Shown here: piece after piece, positions 5,988 to 9,696 of the stretch
How positions within the stretch are numbered: position 1 is the first letter of the stretch
How the letters are laid out: each line of letters opens with the position of its first letter
NCBI GenBank assembly: GCA_013203725.1
Contig: JABMPK010000097.1
Coordinates: forward strand, 1 to 9,696
From: Candidatus Uhrbacteria bacterium
GTDB lineage: Bacteria > Patescibacteriota > Patescibacteriia > UBA9934 > UBA11717
Reading direction: 5' to 3'
DNA length: 9,696 bases
Made by a program: the position numbers and the translations under genes
The notes under the pieces: generated by a model
What the model was told of the DNA's origin: nothing
Databases searched by the model: none
Seen by the model: the letters and a program-made list of their open reading frames with translations, nothing else

Positions 5988-6326
5988 TCAGGCCAGAAGG
6001 TTCTGTGCCCAGGTTTTCCCTGAGGCGGTGAGCGTGTAGAGCTCGAGAGGCGCGTCGTTCCCTGGCTCTGGCACTTCACGATGGACTTCCACCATGCCGT
6101 CACGCTTCATCCTGCAAAGGGCGACATCCATCATCGCAGGATCAACGTGTCGGTCTTTCCAGAGCTCCCGTCGCTCCATCTGGCCACGCGTCATCAGACA
6201 CTCCGCTGTGAACAGCTGATGTTTCTTGACCCTGCGTTCTAGCCGGAACGTGCTTGATCGGTATCGATGAATTGCGAACGTGCCGATCACCGTGCCTAGC
6301 AAGACGCCTAGCATAAACTCGCTCAT
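5988..6326 (-). CDS. Membrane-anchored PadR-like winged-helix protein, paralog B
   Basis: Second member of the tandem family, 112 residues. It has a short hydrophobic helix (about 4-19), a basic juxtamembrane stretch (HRYRSSTFRLERRVKKH, 20-36) that again predicts a cytoplasmic C-terminus, and then the winged-helix part. This has MMDVALCRMKRDGMV as the putative recognition helix and LYTLTASGKTWAQNLL as the wing and last helix. Compared with paralog A, the conserved core is DPAMM, then L-x-x-M/I-K-x-x-G-x-V, then LYTxT-x-SGxxWAxxxL; the rest has diverged widely. The start at 6326 is chosen over the ATG two codons upstream because GAGGAG lies six bases before it, whereas the upstream ATG abuts that site. 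Function and target are unknown. Confidence 0.72.
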   Translation of the reverse strand: MSEFMLGVLLGTVIGTFAIHRYRSSTFRLERRVKKHQLFTAECLMTRGQMERRELWKDRHVDPAMMDVALCRMKRDGMVEVHREVPEPGNDAPLELYTLTASGKTWAQNLLA

Positions 6327-6353
6327 GATCATCTCCTCTATGTAGAACCCGAG

Positions 6354-6381
6354 ATTAACAGCAACGCAAACATCTTGTCAA
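6354..6381 (-). promoter_or_regulatory. Predicted promoter of winged-helix gene B
   Basis: TTGACA (6381-6376), 16-base spacer, GTTAAT (6359-6354, 4 of 6 consensus bases). On the minus strand the preceding terminator T-tract runs directly into the -35 box as TTTTTATTGACA (6387-6376). Confidence 0.55.
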
Positions 6382-6382
6382 T

Positions 6383-6409
6383 AAAAACACCGCCCCAGTA
6401 CAGGGCGGC
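6383..6409 (-). terminator. Intrinsic terminator of winged-helix gene C
   Basis: A 6-bp stem, CCGCCC (6390-6395) with GGGCGG (6403-6408), 7-base loop, then on the minus strand TG and five T (6387-6383). The T-tract touches the next promoter. Confidence 0.8.
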
Positions 6410-6428
6410 TTGATCGTCTACGAGGCTC

Positions 6429-6797
6429 TCACTCGCTTTCTTTCGCGCGAGATGCCATCTCCTTCACTGCATACTCGCTCAGAAACCCAGCTGCCCACTT
6501 CTTGCCGTCGGCGGTCAACGAGTAAAGGACCATGGTGCGCTGCGTTGACGCATCACCAGGCACCACTCGGCGGTTGACCCTACCGGTGCTCTGCAACCTT
6601 CGAAGCGTCGTGTAGAGAAGAGACGGTTCTACACGGTCATCGTGTGCGAGCGTCTTTCTGGACACTTCTTCGCACTGGGTCAGGTGTATGGCTACGACAA
6701 GCATGTGAGTCTCGTCTTCACCAAACAGCTGATCGAGCACGATGGCAACAAGTACAAGCGCGCCAATCACCAAGAACCATAGAATGAATACGGGCAT
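6429..6797 (-). CDS. Membrane-anchored PadR-like winged-helix protein, paralog C
   Basis: Third member, 122 residues. A hydrophobic helix (about 3-22) is followed by an acidic stretch (DQLFGEDETH) instead of the basic one seen in A and B, so topology is less certain. The winged-helix part runs from about 31 to 107: a first helix LVVAIHLTQ, a putative recognition helix SLLYTTLRRLQSTGRV that closely resembles PadR (S-x-L-Y-x-x-L-R-R-L-x-x-x-G), and LYSLTADGKKWAAGFL. It has a charged tail missing in A and B. The start at 6797 is chosen because AGAGGTG lies just upstream; a longer in-frame start at 6836 would begin inside the promoter. Being closest to classical PadR, it is the best evidence for the assignment of all three. 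Confidence 0.75.
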   Translation of the reverse strand: MPVFILWFLVIGALVLVAIVLDQLFGEDETHMLVVAIHLTQCEEVSRKTLAHDDRVEPSLLYTTLRRLQSTGRVNRRVVPGDASTQRTMVLYSLTADGKKWAAGFLSEYAVKEMASRAKESE

Positions 6798-6818
6798 TGT
6801 CACCTCTTTTCTGACTAC

Positions 6819-6847
6819 ATGAAACAACATCCACACGATACTGTCAA
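6819..6847 (-). promoter_or_regulatory. Predicted promoter of winged-helix gene C
   Basis: TTGACA (6847-6842), 17-base spacer, TTTCAT (6824-6819, 4 of 6). It stands back to back with the plus-strand desulfurase promoter, the two -35 boxes being only three bases apart. Confidence 0.6.
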
Positions 6848-6850
6848 TCC

Positions 6851-6879
6851 TTGACGCAAACGCTCATAACAGATACCTT
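6851..6879 (+). promoter_or_regulatory. Predicted promoter of the cysteine desulfurase gene
   Basis: TTGACG (6851-6856), 17-base spacer, TACCTT (6874-6879). The predicted start of transcription (about 6886) is only about three bases before the ATG at 6889, so the mRNA may be leaderless. The -10 match is weak. Confidence 0.45.
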
Positions 6880-6888
6880 GACTCTACT

Positions 6889-8100
6889 ATGAACACCGAA
6901 AACCGAAACGTTTATCTAGACCATGCCGCCGCAACGCCTACTGATCAGGCGGTTGTTGATGTTATGGCGGAGTTCAACGTAGATTTAAAGGGAAACGCCG
7001 GTAGTTTTCACAGCGAAGGGAAGCGTGCAAAGGACCAGTTAGACAAAGCGCGGGCTTTTGTTGCTGAGTTTCTAGGAGCGCGGCCAGACGAGATCTTGTT
7101 TACGGGATCAGGTACAGAATCGGACAACTTGGCGATTTTGGGATACGCTCGAGTTAGCGCGAAGCACGGTAAACATATTGTTACGACGTCGATCGAACAT
7201 CACGCGGTGTTGGAGGCGATGCAACATTTAGAAAGAAAGGAAGGTTTTGAGCTCACGGTTGTCCCGGTTGAGAAAAATGGGATTGTTGATGCGAAGAAAG
7301 TTCTGGACGCAATACGAGAGGACACAACTATCGTGTCTGTTATGCTCGTGAACAACGAGATCGGCACAATACAACCTGTCGGAGAGATTGGGAACGCTAT
7401 TGAGAAGATGAAGAAGAATGGAAAAGCTCAACACGTTGCTTTGCACACCGATGCAATGCAGGCAGCGGCGTATTTGGAGATCGACGTTAAGAAACTTCAC
7501 GTGAACTTGTTGTCGATAAACGGATCAAAGGTCTACGGACCCAAGGGCGTTGGTGCACTTTTTGTAAAACGAGGAACAAAGTTGCAGCCGTTAACGTTTG
7601 GCGGCGCGCAGGAGAAGGGAATTCGTCCTGGGACGGAAGACGTAGCATCAATAATCGGTTTTGCAACAGCTTTGCAGATAGTGAAGGAGCGACGTGATGC
7701 TGACGCTGTCCATTTATTGCCGTTAAGAGAGAAGTTGATTGAAGGGATACTGAATTCAATTCCAAAAACTCGGTTGAATGGTGATCGTGTGCAGAGAGTC
7801 CCAAATAATGTTAACGTGTCGATAATGGATCTTGAAGGCGAGGCATTGTTGCTCTACTTAGACGCGCAGGGGATTTATGCTTCAACTGGATCAGCATGTA
7901 CGAGCGCGTCGTTGGACCCGAGTCATGTAATCATTGCGCTTGGAATGCCGTTTGAGGTTGCGCATGGGTCAATGAGATTTACTTTGGGGCGCGAGACTAC
8001 GGAAGATGACATCGATTACGTTATTGAACAACTTCCACCGCTTGTTGAGAAGCTACGTGCAATCTCGCCAGTGAGAGTGGATCCAAAATACTACGAGTAA
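6889..8100 (+). CDS. iscS: Cysteine desulfurase (NifS/IscS family)
   Basis: PLP-dependent enzyme that converts L-cysteine to L-alanine and passes the sulfur as persulfide to an Fe-S scaffold. The 403 residues are the usual length. Visible motifs: YLDHAAATP at the N-terminus, SGTESDN (74-80), EHH at 103-105 (H104 stacks on PLP), N-N-E-I-G at 155-159, HTDAMQ (186-191, D188 and Q191 contact PLP), the PLP lysine K214 in NGSKVYGPKG, RPGTE (246-250), and the sulfur-carrying C337 in STGSACTSAS. The lysine context N-G-S-K differs from the S-A-H-K of IscS of Escherichia coli but is known in other NifS-type proteins. The ATG at 6889 has no Shine-Dalgarno sequence. The scaffold gene follows after a 160-base gap that contains a palindromic repeat. 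IscS versus NifS naming cannot be settled from sequence alone. Confidence 0.95.
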   Translation: MNTENRNVYLDHAAATPTDQAVVDVMAEFNVDLKGNAGSFHSEGKRAKDQLDKARAFVAEFLGARPDEILFTGSGTESDNLAILGYARVSAKHGKHIVTTSIEHHAVLEAMQHLERKEGFELTVVPVEKNGIVDAKKVLDAIREDTTIVSVMLVNNEIGTIQPVGEIGNAIEKMKKNGKAQHVALHTDAMQAAAYLEIDVKKLHVNLLSINGSKVYGPKGVGALFVKRGTKLQPLTFGGAQEKGIRPGTEDVASIIGFATALQIVKERRDADAVHLLPLREKLIEGILNSIPKTRLNGDRVQRVPNNVNVSIMDLEGEALLLYLDAQGIYASTGSACTSASLDPSHVIIALGMPFEVAHGSMRFTLGRETTEDDIDYVIEQLPPLVEKLRAISPVRVDPKYYE

Positions 8101-8128
8101 CTAGAAAATGACGCCACGAAAGTGTCAC

Positions 8129-8220
8129 CACTGTCATTGCGAACGGTAGTGAAGCAACCTTGATAAGTGCCGCACTTGAGCTCCCTTATCTGGATTGCTT
8201 CGTTCCTCGCAATGACAGTG
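8129..8220. repeat. Palindromic intergenic repeat (TGTCATTGCGA family)
   Basis: Perfect 14-bp terminal inverted repeats, CACTGTCATTGCGA (8129-8142) and TCGCAATGACAGTG (8207-8220). Inside them GAAGCAA (8151-8157) pairs with TTGCTTC (8195-8201), and GATAAG (8162-8167) with CTTATC (8185-8190), giving a 92-base hairpin-forming element. Repeats starting with TGTCATTGCGA and ending in its inverse are, from general knowledge, found in many unrelated environmental bacteria. It splits the desulfurase gene from the scaffold gene and could act as a transcript-end or processing structure. Confidence 0.8.
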
Positions 8221-8245
8221 ATGCTGCAGTAGAAAATGTGTCACT

Positions 8246-8251
8246 TATAAT
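8246..8251 (+). promoter_or_regulatory. Consensus -10 box before the scaffold gene
   Basis: A perfect TATAAT, with transcription expected to start near 8258, three bases before the ATG at 8261. No good -35 hexamer is found at the normal distance. If active, the mRNA would be leaderless. Confidence 0.45.
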
Positions 8252-8260
8252 TGTTTTCCT

Positions 8261-8932
8261 ATGTCTGACTACAAAGCAGAACCAGTTAAAGGCCGTAAAG
8301 GCGACGTCTCCGCGCATGATGGGGCGTCTTCTTGGTTTTACTCTGACGAAGTGAAGGAACATTTCTTCAATCCAAAAAACTATATAATGAATGATGTCGA
8401 CGAGTCGCAGTTTAATGCAATTGGAAAAGTTGGTTCGCCGGCTTGTGGAGATGAGCTGAGGGTTTGGCTAAAGATCGACAAGGACGAGAGAATCGTAGAC
8501 TTTAAATGGAAAACGTTTGGGTGCGGATCTGCAATCGCGAGCACGTCAATGGCGAGTGTGATGGTTACGGAGAATGGGGGAATGACATTGGACGAAGCTC
8601 GCAGTATCAAGCCACAGGACATCATGACAAGGCTCAAGGGCCTGCCCGCACGCAAGTTCCATTGTAGCGTGCTCTGCGACAAGGCAATCCGCGATGCTAT
8701 CAACGACTACTTCCGCCGTACTGAACAAATTGATAGAATGATTGTTGAGGCGAAGCGAATGATCGATCCTGTTGCCAAGGTGACGGACCATGACATCGAA
8801 GAAGCTGTTCTGGATGGCGCGCTTGACCTTGATGCCGTTCAGAAGAAGACAAAGGTAGGAGTGGGGAATCCGACGATACTACCTGCAGTAGAAGAGTTGA
8901 TACGATTTTATAGAGAAAAATATTTTGGCTAG
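8261..8932 (+). CDS. Fe-S cluster scaffold (IscU/NifU N-terminal domain) with a cysteine-free BFD-like C-terminal domain
   Basis: Scaffold on which the desulfurase and an iron source build Fe-S clusters. The 223 residues include a short disordered leader (1-24), an IscU-type domain (about 26-153) and a C-terminal extension (about 165-220). Cluster ligands fit C62 (in SPACGD, with D64), C88 (FGCGSA), and H134/C135 (FHCSVL); C139 is an extra cysteine. The extension aligns by eye with the NifU central [2Fe-2S] (BFD-like) domain: VTDHDIEEAV, then GALDLDAVQ, TKVGVG, and LPAVEELI. However, the C-x-C ligands are replaced by D169 and V171, and the C-x-x-C ligands by N203 and I206. It therefore should not bind that second cluster. 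The C-terminal Nfu domain of full NifU is missing. The next gene starts one base after the stop. Confidence 0.9.
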   Translation: MSDYKAEPVKGRKGDVSAHDGASSWFYSDEVKEHFFNPKNYIMNDVDESQFNAIGKVGSPACGDELRVWLKIDKDERIVDFKWKTFGCGSAIASTSMASVMVTENGGMTLDEARSIKPQDIMTRLKGLPARKFHCSVLCDKAIRDAINDYFRRTEQIDRMIVEAKRMIDPVAKVTDHDIEEAVLDGALDLDAVQKKTKVGVGNPTILPAVEELIRFYREKYFG

Positions 8933-8933
8933 T

Positions 8934-9203
8934 ATGAAAAAATATCGTGTAGTAGTTGATGAAGATCTTTGTATTGGTGCGGCGTCATGCGTGACGGTTG
9001 CCCCTGATGTGTTCGCGTTGAATGACGAGAACAAGGCGGTGGTGTTGGATGATACTGCGGAGGATCAGGCAGAGACGTATGAGAGATGGTTGGAGATGGA
9101 TGATGACGGGTATGAGAACTTGTTGTTAGCTGCGCAGTCGTGCCCAACGCTTGCTATCTTTATTTACAATGAGGAGGGGGAACAGCTGTTTCCGGACATG
9201 TAG
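8934..9203 (+). CDS. Small ferredoxin with three cluster cysteines, probably [3Fe-4S] type
   Basis: Low-potential electron carrier of the single-cluster bacterial ferredoxin family, 89 residues. The first motif is C13-I-G-A16-A-S-C19: the second cysteine of the usual C-x-x-C-x-x-C is alanine. The last ligand is C70 in SCP, in the usual place near the C-terminus. After the first motif comes APDVFALND, typical of single-cluster ferredoxins. Three cysteines are the pattern of [3Fe-4S] ferredoxins such as those of actinobacteria, although a [4Fe-4S] cluster with a non-protein ligand is possible. The insert between the motifs (about 40-62) is strongly acidic, fitting a docking surface. The ATG lies one base after the scaffold stop, so the two genes are co-transcribed and probably coupled. 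This suggests a role in Fe-S assembly. A bidirectional terminator follows. Confidence 0.88.
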   Translation: MKKYRVVVDEDLCIGAASCVTVAPDVFALNDENKAVVLDDTAEDQAETYERWLEMDDDGYENLLLAAQSCPTLAIFIYNEEGEQLFPDM

Positions 9204-9236
9204 GGGTGGTTGTCTCCGACATTGGCTGTAAAAAGC

Positions 9237-9262
9237 AAAAACGAGCGCAACGCTCGTTTTTT
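9237..9262. terminator. Bidirectional intrinsic terminator between ferredoxin and isomerase genes
   Basis: ACGAGCG (9241-9247) pairs with CGCTCGT (9251-9257) around a 3-base loop. It is preceded by four A (9237-9240) and followed by T (9258-9262), so it has a T-tract in both directions and serves both converging genes. Confidence 0.9.
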
Positions 9263-9267
9263 CTTGC

Positions 9268-9696
9268 CTACTTTTTCTTCAACTGCTCTTTAAAATAATC
9301 AACAAACAAATTCGGTGTTGGGTCTAGTTTGTTCAGCATCGCCATGTAGAACGTTACGTAGCCCCCGAACAAGAGAACCTCGAGCGCCTGCGACAACCTC
9401 GTCTTTCCTTCGAGCTCGACCGTCGTGACGTCGATGCCGTTCTTTTTTACAACAGCCTTTGTTATTGGATATCGTTTTTCAACACGCGTGTTGTACAGCT
9501 TGGACGGGAACATCACAAAATGCAACGCATGCTTTTCTTTTGGATGCGCCAGTCCTTCCATCAAGTGGTGGTTGAGCTCCGGCACGTCAAAGTGCGCGGC
9601 AAATGTCTTGCATGTCTCGTGCGTTTGGTTGCGCATGATCCTCATGTTTCCCCAAAGGTGCTCGGAGGCAACATATACCGGCATCTTCTCGTGTAG
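9268..9696 (-). CDS. Bifunctional phosphoglucose/phosphomannose isomerase, C-terminal part (5' end outside window)
   Basis: Interconverts glucose-6-phosphate or mannose-6-phosphate with fructose-6-phosphate, in the cytoplasm, linking glycolysis to nucleotide-sugar supply. The 142 residues seen match the C-terminal domain of the SIS-type bifunctional enzyme. A strand VYVASEHLWG is followed by RNQTHETCKTFA, PELNHHLMEGL (which carries a histidine conserved in the active site of this family), the stretch LYNTRVEKRYPITK, SQALEVLLFGGYVTFYMA, and the end VDYFKEQLKKK, whose lysine region is also conserved. The frame continues open to the window edge upstream of the internal methionine at 9684, so that methionine is not the start. 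The N-terminal SIS domains lie outside. The gene converges on the ferredoxin gene, with a shared terminator between them. Confidence 0.9.
   Translation of the reverse strand, partial: LHEKMPVYVASEHLWGNMRIMRNQTHETCKTFAAHFDVPELNHHLMEGLAHPKEKHALHFVMFPSKLYNTRVEKRYPITKAVVKKNGIDVTTVELEGKTRLSQALEVLLFGGYVTFYMAMLNKLDPTPNLFVDYFKEQLKKK

Noticed and set aside
5505..6797. Toxin-antitoxin or bacteriocin/immunity cluster (small membrane proteins in tandem)
   Set aside because: All three share the same helix plus winged-helix-like core. There is no toxin-like partner, double-glycine leader or overlapping pair.
4681..6847. Integron-like gene-cassette array
   Set aside because: The hairpins are ordinary terminators with T-tracts, each gene has its own promoter, and no integrase or attC-like core sites are visible.
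8129..8220. tRNA or small RNA gene in the desulfurase-scaffold gap
   Set aside because: The structure is a single long palindrome with terminal inverted repeats and lacks tRNA features.
1..9696. CRISPR array, prophage or transposase
   Set aside because: No regular direct repeat-spacer pattern and no phage or transposase protein was found in any frame.

Overview
The window most likely comes from a Patescibacteria (CPR), Parcubacteria-like bacterium. This is inferred from gene content and style, not from an alignment. Supporting points are short intergenic spaces, a LysM/M23 peptidase with a long basic N-terminal tail before its only membrane segment, a NifS-type desulfurase with an N-G-S-K PLP-lysine motif, a trigger factor whose start has no Shine-Dalgarno sequence, and two palindromic intergenic repeats of common environmental-genome types. 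No tRNA, rRNA, CRISPR array, transposase or integrase is visible.

Layout. Positions 1-2391 (+) hold the 3' end of rnhB (RNase HII), overlapped by 4 bases by an unknown 250-aa protein, then a membrane-anchored LysM-LysM-M23 peptidase with its own promoter. Positions 2485-2978 (+) form a self-contained single-gene unit for an unknown 132-aa protein, with a consensus promoter, a strong ribosome binding site and an intrinsic terminator. Next come trigger factor (tig), a palindromic repeat and a YggU/DUF167 gene (+).

Positions 4681-6847 (-) are a run of four single-gene units on the opposite strand, each with its own TTGACA promoter, strong ribosome binding site and T-tract terminator. The last transcribed unit makes a 188-aa protein of unknown family with a histidine cluster, behind a leader of about 137 nt that can fold into a pseudoknot. 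The other three make small paralogous proteins: one N-terminal membrane helix followed by a PadR-like winged-helix domain. This island is visibly richer in G+C than the flanking core genes and is the least explained part of the window.

Positions 6851-9262 (+) are a compact Fe-S cluster assembly locus: cysteine desulfurase, an IscU/NifU-type scaffold with a C-terminal BFD-like domain that has lost all four cluster cysteines, and a small ferredoxin with three instead of four ligand cysteines, starting one base after the scaffold stop. The desulfurase supplies sulfur, the scaffold builds the cluster, and the ferredoxin plausibly supplies electrons or stands in for the lost internal cluster. A bidirectional terminator separates this from the C-terminal part of a phosphoglucose/phosphomannose isomerase (-) that runs off the right edge.

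Two styles of expression signal are mixed. Core genes (tig, cysteine desulfurase, scaffold, yggU) lack a Shine-Dalgarno sequence, and two appear close to leaderless. The unknown accessory genes all have strong Shine-Dalgarno sequences, mostly well-formed promoters, and private terminators.
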